This document shows, one piece after another, positions 26,467 through 33,772 of a stretch of 64,000 bases of DNA. The first letter of the stretch is position 1. Each line of letters begins with the position of its first letter. Both the position numbers and the translations under genes were made by a program. The DNA comes from Salinisphaera japonica YTM-1 (lineage in GTDB: Bacteria > Pseudomonadota > Gammaproteobacteria > Nevskiales > Salinisphaeraceae). The stretch is from the NCBI RefSeq assembly GCF_003788585.1, contig NZ_AYKG01000069.1:1-64000 (forward strand), given 5' to 3'. The notes under the pieces are model-generated. The model ran no database searches, was not told the DNA's origin, and saw only the letters and a program-made list of their open reading frames with translations.

Positions 26467-26490
26467 CGTTATGTAGCTTAATACATAACG
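26467..26490. promoter_or_regulatory. ModE-like molybdate operator
   Basis: A perfect palindrome: CGTTATGTA, six bases (GCTTAA), then TACATAACG. It differs from the E. coli ModE consensus half-sites (CGNTATATA, N6-7, TATATANCG) only by one compensating base per arm. It lies upstream of modABC (minus) and of the acidic-protein gene (plus). ModE with bound molybdate represses mod operons in other bacteria, so it is the probable regulator site. No modE gene is in this window. Confidence 0.7.
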
Positions 26491-26562
26491 AGATGTGTTA
26501 TCAGCCGAAAAACAAAGACGTTAGGCTCTAAACGCAAACCCGTGTCACAGGCTGTTTCACTC

Positions 26563-27225
26563 ATGACGCAACGACTGCTTATTCCCTTGGTGGCTGCACT
26601 CGCCACCGTCGCCAGCCCCGGCGCGCTGGCGCAAAGCGACGAAACCTTTGATTCGTCCAGTGTCGCCAGCCCCGCCTCGGTCGGCGCCAACGGCGTTGTT
26701 GACGATACGCCCGAGGCGGGCCAAACCGAGGCGCCGCGCGCGCAGACAACGGTCGATCCCGAACGCAAGGCTGATCTCGATGCAGCCATGGCCGACGAGC
26801 AGGCCACGATGGACGACGACACGACATCAGCCGCATCCTCAGGTGAAAAAGCTCTGCCCGAAGCCGACGGCAGCGATTACGGCGCCAACGATTTCCGCGC
26901 GCCCGACGACTCGGAAATCGCCGCAGCGCAGGACAAGACGCGCCGTGACAAAGCCGCCGAGAGCGATACGCAAACGCCGGACGACGACACCGTGGGCGAG
27001 CAAAATGTTCCTGCCGGCAAGGACGTGGGCGACAACCTCGAAGAATCCGCCGAGAACAACGCGTATCGCCCGTTGGCCGAGGACAGTGACGCAAATGATC
27101 AAACCGATGACCCGGCCGATGATCCGAGCGACGACTCGGCCGAGCGCGAGTCCGATCGCAAGGCTCGCGCCGCGGAAATGACCGCGCCGCCCAGCCCGGA
27201 CGAGATCGACACCGGCGATCATTAG
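26563..27225 (+). CDS. Exported, highly acidic low-complexity protein
   Basis: A 220-residue protein; ATG 26563 gives a signal peptide (MTQRLLIPLVAALATVASPG, then ALAQ). An upstream in-frame start at 26542 would add seven residues. The mature protein is rich in Asp, Glu, Ala and Ser, and the C-terminal part contains runs such as DQTDDPADDPSDDSAERES. It is probably disordered. No family recognised. Strong acidity fits a halophile's exported protein. Its TAG stop is the first codon of dispersed repeat copy D. The ModE-like palindrome lies about 75 bp upstream. Confidence 0.6.
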   Translation: MTQRLLIPLVAALATVASPGALAQSDETFDSSSVASPASVGANGVVDDTPEAGQTEAPRAQTTVDPERKADLDAAMADEQATMDDDTTSAASSGEKALPEADGSDYGANDFRAPDDSEIAAAQDKTRRDKAAESDTQTPDDDTVGEQNVPAGKDVGDNLEESAENNAYRPLAEDSDANDQTDDPADDPSDDSAERESDRKARAAEMTAPPSPDEIDTGDH

Positions 27226-27513
27226 CGGCTGTTGCCGTTTCGTACGAGTCCGCGCCAAGCGCTCCATGAATTGACCATGGGCGGGAAGACGGGCGTAGCC
27301 CGCTTGGCGTGACACTCTGCGCAAGCAGGCTAGAACTCGCGACTGCCGACGCTCCGGTATCTGCGGGCGCCTGTCCCGTTTGGTTGGACCCAAAATCTGG
27401 CCACGCGGCATTGCTCATCTTGATCGTGGCGCACCCAGCGACGCAGCTCTCGCCTTGCCTGGCCAGATATTGGGCACCAACGCGGCGCTCGTACGAGACG
27501 GCGATAGCCGCGA
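27223..27513. repeat. Dispersed TIR element, copy D (about 290 bp)
   Basis: Left terminus TAGCGGCTGTTGCCGTTTCG, right terminus CGAGACGGCGATAGCCGC. The GCGGCT/AGCCGC ends replace the GGGCCT/AGGCCC ends of copy A on both sides, so pairing is kept. The inner arms (CCCAAAATCTGGCCA near 27390 and TGGCCAGATATTGGGC near 27460) pair with each other and match copy E. The first three bases are the stop codon of the acidic-protein gene. Confidence 0.85.
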
Positions 27514-27589
27514 AGCGGTGATCCGCAATCCCGTGCAGTCCGCCTTCGGTTGAGTACAATCGAAGTCGTGGCCTTTCATCGTGCTTGTC

Positions 27590-28441
27590 ATGTCCGACAC
27601 CCCGTCTCAATCCAAGCCATCAAGCCAGGTGGTCAAACGTCATGGTTTGACCACGCGGCTGTGGCACTGGATCAACGCCGTGTGCCTGCTCGTTCTGCTC
27701 ATGAGCGGGCTCCAGATCTTCAACGCGCACCCGTCGCTCTACTGGGGCAACGGCTCCGACTTCGATAACCCGATCATGACCATCGGTGCCCAGCTGGGCG
27801 ACGACGGCGATCCGATGGGCTATATGGCGATCGCCGGCTGGCAGATCCCGACCACCGGCGTGCTTGGTTATTCCGGGCCCGAGGGCGCCAAACAGGCCCG
27901 TGCTTTTCCGGCCTGGGCCACCCTGCCCGATTCGCAGTGGCTCTCGCTGGGCCGACAATGGCATTTCACCGCGGCCTGGGTGTTCGGGTTGTTGCTGGTG
28001 GGCTATCTCGTCTATTCGATCATCAGCCGCCACCGACGACGCCTGATCGGCGTGCATCGCGGTGAGATGAGCCAGTTCGGCCATGCCGTGGCGGAGCACG
28101 CCAAACTGCGGTTTTCCCGGGTGCGTGACTACAACATCATCCAGAAGCTGACCTATCTGCTGGTGCTGGCGGTTCTGCTGCCGCTGATGGTGCTCACCGG
28201 GCTGACGATGGCGCCGGGTATTGACGCGGCCTGGCCGTGGTTGACCTATGTCTTTGGCGGCCGCCAGAGCGCGCGCACGATCCATTTCATATCGGCATTC
28301 TCGCTAATCGGCTTTTTCGTCGTGCACGTACTGCTGGTGCTCGTCTCGGGGCTGTTCAACAACATGCGGGCGATGACCACCGGCGGCTATCGTGTCGATA
28401 CCCCGTCCACGAGCACCGACAAGGAGCGCGATCATGGCTGA
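27590..28441 (+). CDS. Membrane cytochrome b561-type electron-transfer subunit
   Basis: A 283-residue membrane protein with about four helices and candidate haem-ligand histidines in LTTRLWHWIN, RQWHFTAAW, RTIHFISAF and VVHVLLV. It is of the prokaryotic cytochrome b561/Ni-Fe-hydrogenase b-subunit type. ATG 27590 is preferred over a GTG nine bases upstream. A possible -10 box, TACAAT, is at 27555-27560. It overlaps the next gene, a molybdoprotein, by eight bases, and so probably passes quinol electrons to that periplasmic enzyme. Confidence 0.85.
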   Translation: MSDTPSQSKPSSQVVKRHGLTTRLWHWINAVCLLVLLMSGLQIFNAHPSLYWGNGSDFDNPIMTIGAQLGDDGDPMGYMAIAGWQIPTTGVLGYSGPEGAKQARAFPAWATLPDSQWLSLGRQWHFTAAWVFGLLLVGYLVYSIISRHRRRLIGVHRGEMSQFGHAVAEHAKLRFSRVRDYNIIQKLTYLLVLAVLLPLMVLTGLTMAPGIDAAWPWLTYVFGGRQSARTIHFISAFSLIGFFVVHVLLVLVSGLFNNMRAMTTGGYRVDTPSTSTDKERDHG

Positions 28442-29216
28442 TCTGCCGATTCGACCCACCGATCGCCGCCGGCGCCGGCTGTTGGCCAGTCTTGGCGCGC
28501 TGGGCGCGGGCACACTGCTTTCCGGCTGCGACTGGACCAAAAGCCAGGGCGTACAGGATTTTCTGGGCCGCACCGAAGACCTGACGCAGGCCGCCATGCG
28601 CCTCGTTTCCTCACGCGAGGCACTGGCGCGGGAATACCCGACGAGTGCCATCGCCGACACCTTTCGGCCCAACGGCTCGATCCAGCCACAGACGGATGCC
28701 TACCAGGCGCTGGTCGACAACGATTTCGCCGATTACAAGCTGGCCATTCACGGCGAGGTCGCCAACCCGCAGGCGTTGTCGCTGGCCCAGCTCAAGGCAG
28801 CGCCCGCGCGCACGCAGATCACCCGGCATGACTGTGTCGAGGGCTGGTCGTGTATCGGCCAGTGGACCGGGGCCCGGCTTTCGGATCTGCTGGATCGGGC
28901 CCAGCCGACAGAAAACGCCAAATACGTGGTGTTTCACTGTGCCGATCATCTGCTGGGCGCCCCCGAGCCGTATTATGAAAGCCTCGACATGATCGAGGCC
29001 TATCATCCACAGACCATTCTGGCCTACGGGCTGAACGGAGCTGACCTGCCGGTGGCCAACGGCGCGCCCATTCGGCTGCGCGCCGAGCGCCAGCTGGGCT
29101 ACAAGATGGCCAAGTACGTCATGGATATCGAGCTGGTGAACTCGTTCGCCGATATCCAGGGCGGCAAGGGCGGCTTCTGGGAAGACCGGGGCTACAACTG
29201 GTGGGCCGGTATATGA
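28434..29216 (+). CDS. SUOX-fold molybdopterin oxidoreductase, MsrP-like, exported
   Basis: A 260-residue protein with a twin-arginine-type leader (DRRRRRLLASLGALGAGTLL) ending in a possible lipobox (LLSGC). The molybdenum-ligating cysteine motif is HDCVEGWSCIGQWTG, comparable to the CVEAWS of MsrP/YedY and other sulfite-oxidase-fold enzymes. AAGGAG precedes ATG 28434. It is encoded between a cytochrome b and an exported MsrB. The substrate is unknown; methionine sulfoxide or another S- or N-oxide are the obvious candidates. Confidence 0.82.
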   Translation: MADLPIRPTDRRRRRLLASLGALGAGTLLSGCDWTKSQGVQDFLGRTEDLTQAAMRLVSSREALAREYPTSAIADTFRPNGSIQPQTDAYQALVDNDFADYKLAIHGEVANPQALSLAQLKAAPARTQITRHDCVEGWSCIGQWTGARLSDLLDRAQPTENAKYVVFHCADHLLGAPEPYYESLDMIEAYHPQTILAYGLNGADLPVANGAPIRLRAERQLGYKMAKYVMDIELVNSFADIQGGKGGFWEDRGYNWWAGI

Positions 29217-29830
29217 GCCAATTCACGATCACCCCATCCGCGCGGGCGGGCCGTCGTCGTCTGTTGAAAGGCGGTCTTGCCCTGTCGGTCCTGTCGCTCG
29301 GCGGTATCACCGGCTGTGCCCGGGCCGAGCCCAGCGGGCGCACCGCGGCCAATGCCAACACGCCCAGCGCGGCCGGCCCGGTCACGATCGCCGTCTACAA
29401 CGATCAAGGCGCGCGGGTCGGGCTCAAAGATGTGGCACGCATCACCAAAAGCCCGGCGGCCTGGCAAGACCAGCTCTCAGAGCAGGCGTATCACATCACC
29501 CGCGAGTCCGGCACCGAGCGCCCTTACACCGGCCAGTATTACGACGCCCCGCCGAGCCACGGGTTGTATGCCTGTGTCTGCTGCGACACCGCGCTCTACG
29601 ACAGCGATACGCAGTTCCACTCGGGCACCGGCTGGCCGAGCTTCTTCCAGCCCATCGACGATCACAACGTGACCGAGCACAGCGATCACAGCTTTGGCAC
29701 GACCCGCACCGAGATCGCCTGTACCCGGTGCGCGGCCCATATCGGGCATGTGTTCGCCGACGGGCCCGAGCCCACGGGCCTGCGCTACTGCATGAACGCT
29801 GCTGCGATGGTGTTCCACCCTATCGGCTGA
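29213..29830 (+). CDS. msrB: Exported peptide-methionine (R)-S-oxide reductase MsrB
   Basis: A 205-residue protein: an N-terminal export signal (RRRLLKGGLALSVLSLGGIT) with a possible lipobox GC, a linker, then a full MsrB domain. The two zinc CxxC pairs (CVCC and CTRC), FHSGTGWPSFF, and the catalytic LRYCMNAAAM (equivalent to RYCxNS) are present. The ATG overlaps the molybdoprotein stop. Together the operon suggests periplasmic methionine sulfoxide repair. Confidence 0.9.
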   Translation: MSQFTITPSARAGRRRLLKGGLALSVLSLGGITGCARAEPSGRTAANANTPSAAGPVTIAVYNDQGARVGLKDVARITKSPAAWQDQLSEQAYHITRESGTERPYTGQYYDAPPSHGLYACVCCDTALYDSDTQFHSGTGWPSFFQPIDDHNVTEHSDHSFGTTRTEIACTRCAAHIGHVFADGPEPTGLRYCMNAAAMVFHPIG

Positions 29831-29976
29831 GCCATCGTCTGAGACGGCGCCTCGCCCGCCGGCCGGGCATCGACCGGCCCGGCCGATCACTGCGGCATAC
29901 ACCGGTCAAGCACCTCGCGTAGACTCGCGCGCATCCTGTCAGCCCATACCCGTGGCCAACGCCGCGGGTGCTCGTC

Positions 29977-31815
29977 ATGTTTCGTTATTTCGAACGTCTG
30001 GTCGATCCCTTTCCCGATGACGACCGCACCCCGCCGGATACCAGCATGCCGCGTTTTGTGGCGTTCTATGCGCGCTCGGTCTGGAAACTGCTGCTGCTGA
30101 CCGCGCTTCTGACCGCGGCCGCCTCGATCATCGAGGTCTCGCTCTACGGGTTTCTCGGCCATATCGTCGATTGGTTCTCCACCAGCGACCGCGAGCATTT
30201 CCTGGCCGACAACGCCTGGCAGCTGGCCGGCATGGCGGTGGTGGTGCTGGCCCTGTTGCCCGCCCTGGTTTTCGGCCAGGGCTTGACCACTTTTCAGGCC
30301 ATGGCGCCCAACGTACCCATGCGGTTTCGCTGGCAGGTTCATCGCTGGCTGCTCGGCCAGTCCCTGTCTTATTTTCAGGACGACTTCGCCGGGCGCATCG
30401 CTTCCAAGATGATGCAGACCGCGCTGGCCATCCGCGAAGTGATGATGAAATTCGTGGACGTGCTGCTCTATGTCGCGGTCTATTTCGGCGGCGTGGTCAT
30501 CATGGTGGCCGGCGCGGATCTGCGCCTGGCCCTGCCGTTTCTGGCCTGGCTGGTCGGCTATATCCTGCTGCTGAAGTATTTTCTGCCACGGCTGCAGTCC
30601 ATCGCCGAGGCCCAGGCCAACGCCCGCGCCGAGATGACCGGGCGCGTGGTCGATGCCTATACCAATATCGGCACGGTCAAACTGTTTGCCCACACCGAGC
30701 GCGAGTCCGACTACGCGCGCGACTCGATGCAGGGCTTTCTGAGCACCGTCTACACCCAGATGCGGCGTATCAACGGCTTTTACGCCAGCCTGTATCTGTT
30801 GAATGCCGGTCTGCTGTTTTCGGTCACGGGCCTGGGCATCGTGTTCTGGAGCGATCGCGCCATCACCGCCGGGGCCGTGGCCACCGCCGTGGGCCTGGTG
30901 CTTCAGCTCAACGGCATGAGCCAGTGGATCATGTGGGAAGTCTCGAACCTGTTCGAGCATATCGGCACCATCCGCGACGGCATGGGCAGTTTCACCGCCA
31001 ACCGCGCGATCACCGATGCCCCCGATACCCGCCCGCTGGCGGTTACCGACGGGGCGATCGATATCGAGAATATCGCCTTCCACTACGGCCGCGATGATGC
31101 CAGCGTCATCAGCGATTTCTCGCTGGCGATCCGGCCGGGCGAGAAGATCGGCCTGGTCGGGCGCTCCGGGGCCGGCAAGTCCACCCTGCTATCGCTGCTG
31201 CTGCGTTTCCACGAGCTGGAGGCCGGGCGTATCAGCATCGACGGGCAAGATGTGACCGCCGTCACCCAGTCGTCCCTGCGCGCCTCCATCGGCATGGTCA
31301 CGCAGGATACCGCCCTGCTGCATCGTTCCATCGCCGACAACATCCGCTATGGCCGCCCCGATGCCAGCGAGGCCGATCTGTGGGCCGCCATCGAGGCCGC
31401 CCATGCCGGCTTCATCCGCGATCTGGTCGATAACAAGGGCCGGCGCGGGCTGGCGGCCCACGTGGGCGAGCGCGGCGTGAAGCTTTCCGGCGGCCAGCGC
31501 CAGCGCGTGGCTCTGGCCCGCGTGATGCTCAAGAACGCTCCGATCCTGTTGCTCGACGAGGCCACCGCCGCGCTGGATTCAGAAATCGAGGCCGCGATCA
31601 CCGATAACCTGCACGCCGTCATGGCCGGCAAGACCGTGATCGCCGTGGCTCATCGGCTATCGACCATCGCTGCGCTCGACCGGCTCGTGGTCATCGACGA
31701 AGGCGCGATTGTCGAAACCGGCACCCACGACGAGCTGATCGCCGCCGACGGGCTTTATGCCAGGCTCTGGTCCATGCAGTCCGGCGGCTTCATCGGCGCT
31801 GACGTGACCGGCTAG
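29977..31815 (+). CDS. ABC exporter half-transporter (fused permease-ATPase)
   Basis: A 612-residue type IV ABC half-transporter. The N-terminal membrane domain (about residues 30-320) has six predicted helices. The ATPase domain has Walker A GRSGAGKST, Q-loop in VTQDTALL, signature LSGGQRQRVALARVML and Walker B ILLLDEATAALDSE. It resembles lipid or drug exporters of the MsbA/LmrA group; substrate unknown. ATG 29977 is chosen over a GTG nine bases upstream. Confidence 0.85.
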   Translation: MFRYFERLVDPFPDDDRTPPDTSMPRFVAFYARSVWKLLLLTALLTAAASIIEVSLYGFLGHIVDWFSTSDREHFLADNAWQLAGMAVVVLALLPALVFGQGLTTFQAMAPNVPMRFRWQVHRWLLGQSLSYFQDDFAGRIASKMMQTALAIREVMMKFVDVLLYVAVYFGGVVIMVAGADLRLALPFLAWLVGYILLLKYFLPRLQSIAEAQANARAEMTGRVVDAYTNIGTVKLFAHTERESDYARDSMQGFLSTVYTQMRRINGFYASLYLLNAGLLFSVTGLGIVFWSDRAITAGAVATAVGLVLQLNGMSQWIMWEVSNLFEHIGTIRDGMGSFTANRAITDAPDTRPLAVTDGAIDIENIAFHYGRDDASVISDFSLAIRPGEKIGLVGRSGAGKSTLLSLLLRFHELEAGRISIDGQDVTAVTQSSLRASIGMVTQDTALLHRSIADNIRYGRPDASEADLWAAIEAAHAGFIRDLVDNKGRRGLAAHVGERGVKLSGGQRQRVALARVMLKNAPILLLDEATAALDSEIEAAITDNLHAVMAGKTVIAVAHRLSTIAALDRLVVIDEGAIVETGTHDELIAADGLYARLWSMQSGGFIGADVTG

Positions 31816-31820
31816 CCGGC

Positions 31821-32747
31821 ATGCCCGGCACAGCACGCGGGAACACTCGGCTGGCGTATACGTGGCTCTTGATCGCGACGCTCGCGTGGGGCCTGAACGC
31901 GGTCGTCGGCAAACTGGGCGTGGGTCATATCAGCCCCATGATCATGACCAGCCTGCGCTGGGCGATCGCGGCCGGCGTGGCTGTGCCGTTCGCCTGGCCC
32001 TATCTCGTGCGCGACTGGCCGGTGATCCGGCGCTATCCCGGGCGCCTGGCGGCCTACGGCGTGGTGGGCTTTGCCTGTTTCAACGCGGCCATGTACAGCG
32101 CGCTCAACCACACGGCGGCCGTCAATGTCGTCATCGAACAAGCCGGCGTGCCGGGCGTGATATTCGCGCTGAATTTTCTCGTGCTGCGCCAACGGGTACG
32201 CGCTGCCCAACTGGCCGGCTTCGCGCTGACACTGGCCGGCGTGGTGCTCATCGTCACCCACGGCGCGCCCGCGCGTATGCTGTCGCTCGATCTCAATCGC
32301 GGCGACGCGCTGATGCTGGTGGCCATCCTGTGCTACGGCGGCTTCACCGTGGCCCTGCGCGCCAAGCCAGACCTGCATCATGCCAGCTTCATCACCGTCA
32401 TCTGTGCGGCTGCCGCCCTCGGCGCGCTGCCGTTTGTCGGCCTGGAATATGCCCAAGACGCGATCATCTGGCCCGATGCCACCGGCTGGGCGGTCGTGGT
32501 CTTTGCCGCCCTCGGCCCCGGGCTGATCGCCCAGGCGCTGTTCATCCACAGCAACGCGCTGATCGGCGCCAACCGCGCGGGCGTGTTCTTCAATCTCGTG
32601 CCGATCTTCGGCACGCTATTCGCTGTCCTGCTGCTCGGCGAACAGCTGGCCTGGTTTCATATCGCCGCGCTCGTCCTCGTGCTGGGCGGTATCGCCCTGG
32701 CCGAGCGCACCCAGCCCGCCGCGTCCTCACCCAAGGCTCGTCCGTGA
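31821..32747 (+). CDS. EamA/DMT superfamily transporter 1
   Basis: A 308-residue ten-helix permease with two EamA repeats (about 15-145 and 160-295). Typical features are the NAMYSALNHTAAV segment and VFFNLVPIFGTLFAVLLLGE near the end. It starts five bases after the ABC exporter stop and ends one base into the next EamA gene (TGATG), so the three genes are coupled. Substrate unknown; such proteins often export amino acids or metabolites. Confidence 0.82.
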   Translation: MPGTARGNTRLAYTWLLIATLAWGLNAVVGKLGVGHISPMIMTSLRWAIAAGVAVPFAWPYLVRDWPVIRRYPGRLAAYGVVGFACFNAAMYSALNHTAAVNVVIEQAGVPGVIFALNFLVLRQRVRAAQLAGFALTLAGVVLIVTHGAPARMLSLDLNRGDALMLVAILCYGGFTVALRAKPDLHHASFITVICAAAALGALPFVGLEYAQDAIIWPDATGWAVVVFAALGPGLIAQALFIHSNALIGANRAGVFFNLVPIFGTLFAVLLLGEQLAWFHIAALVLVLGGIALAERTQPAASSPKARP

Positions 32748-33616
32748 TGCTCGAACGCCTCATGCCCATCGCCTTCGTCGGCATCTGGTCCACCGGCTTC
32801 ATCGTCGCCCGGCTCATCGCGCCTTACGCCGAGCCGTTGACGTTTCTGACCTGTCGTTACGTGCTGAGCGGCCTGGCCTTCGCCCTCATCGCCCGGGCTG
32901 TCGGTGCCCCCTGGCCCCGAACCGGCCGCGCCTGGGCCAATGCGCTCGTCGCCGGCGTGCTGCTGCAGGGCATCTATCTGGGCGGCGTGTTCTGGGCCGT
33001 GCGCCACGGCATGCCCGCGGGCATCGCCGCACTAATTGTCGGCCTGCAGCCCCTGGCCACCGCCATCCTGGCCTACCCGCTGCTCGGCGAGCGCGTCACG
33101 CGCGGCCAATGGCTCGGCACCGCACTGGGTCTCGCCGGCGCCGTGCTCGTATTGCTCCCCGGCATCACCGCCGGCCTGCACGCCGGCGTCGCACTCTGGC
33201 CGCTCGCCGTCGTCATCGCCGCCATGGCCGGCATCACACTCGGCACCCTCTGGCAAAAACACACCGCCACCGCGGCCGACATCCGCACCAACGCCGCCAT
33301 CCAGTTCATCGGCGCAGCACTCGTCACCGCCCCCGTCGCCGCCATGCTGGAAACCGGCCACATCGCCCTCGTCTGGCAAACCGTCATCGGCCTGGCCTGG
33401 TCCGTGCTGGGCCTGTCCGTCGGCGCCATCTCCCTACTGCTCATCATGATCCACCGCGGCGCCGTTACCCGCGTGGCCAACCTGTTCTACCTCGTGCCCC
33501 CCGTCGTCGCCGTACTCGCCTGGCTGCTGTTCAACGAGGCGCTAAGCGCGATACAAATCACCGGCATGGCCATCGCCGCGGCCGGCGTGGCGCTCGCCAG
33601 CCGAGCCGGACGCTGA
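32747..33616 (+). CDS. EamA/DMT superfamily transporter 2
   Basis: A 289-residue ten-helix permease with the same two-repeat architecture as its upstream neighbour, but diverged (MPIAFVGIWSTGFIVAR, later FYLVPPVVAVLAWLLFNE). ATG 32747 shares one base with the preceding stop. Its own stop is followed by the leader of CRISPR array 1, so this gene marks the left boundary of the CRISPR-Cas locus. Confidence 0.82.
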   Translation: MLERLMPIAFVGIWSTGFIVARLIAPYAEPLTFLTCRYVLSGLAFALIARAVGAPWPRTGRAWANALVAGVLLQGIYLGGVFWAVRHGMPAGIAALIVGLQPLATAILAYPLLGERVTRGQWLGTALGLAGAVLVLLPGITAGLHAGVALWPLAVVIAAMAGITLGTLWQKHTATAADIRTNAAIQFIGAALVTAPVAAMLETGHIALVWQTVIGLAWSVLGLSVGAISLLLIMIHRGAVTRVANLFYLVPPVVAVLAWLLFNEALSAIQITGMAIAAAGVALASRAGR

Positions 33617-33772
33617 AACCCCGCCAAACGGATTACCGCCCGCGACCCTTTTTTCAACCGGCCGCCTATATCTTTGATAATCAATAAGTTAGCGAACGCG
33701 CTCAAAAAGGGTTATTCTGAGAAGAATAGCGATAGCTCTTTCAAAACATGGATTTATCGTTTTAATCTTCTA
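33617..33772 (+). promoter_or_regulatory. CRISPR array 1 leader
   Basis: An AT-rich 156-bp stretch directly before the first repeat. It shares blocks with the array 2 leader: GACCCTTTTTT, an AATCAA-NNNN-TTA site and AAAAAGGGTTA. Position and composition fit the promoter and integration leader of a type I-F array transcribed rightward. The decayed repeats lie at the far end of the array, as expected when new spacers enter here. Confidence 0.8.
33679..33691 (+). promoter_or_regulatory. IHF-consensus site in array 1 leader
   Basis: AATCAATAAGTTA matches the IHF consensus WATCAANNNNTTR exactly and ends 81 bp before the first repeat. Array 2 has the same kind of site at 83 bp. IHF bends leaders for type I-F spacer integration by Cas1-Cas2/3. 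Confidence 0.65.

Noticed and set aside
26839-27411. A 190-codon minus-strand frame with a repeat-derived MERLARTRTKRQQ segment
   Set aside because: It is antisense to the acidic-protein gene and starts within dispersed repeat copy D; the segment only reflects the terminal repeat.
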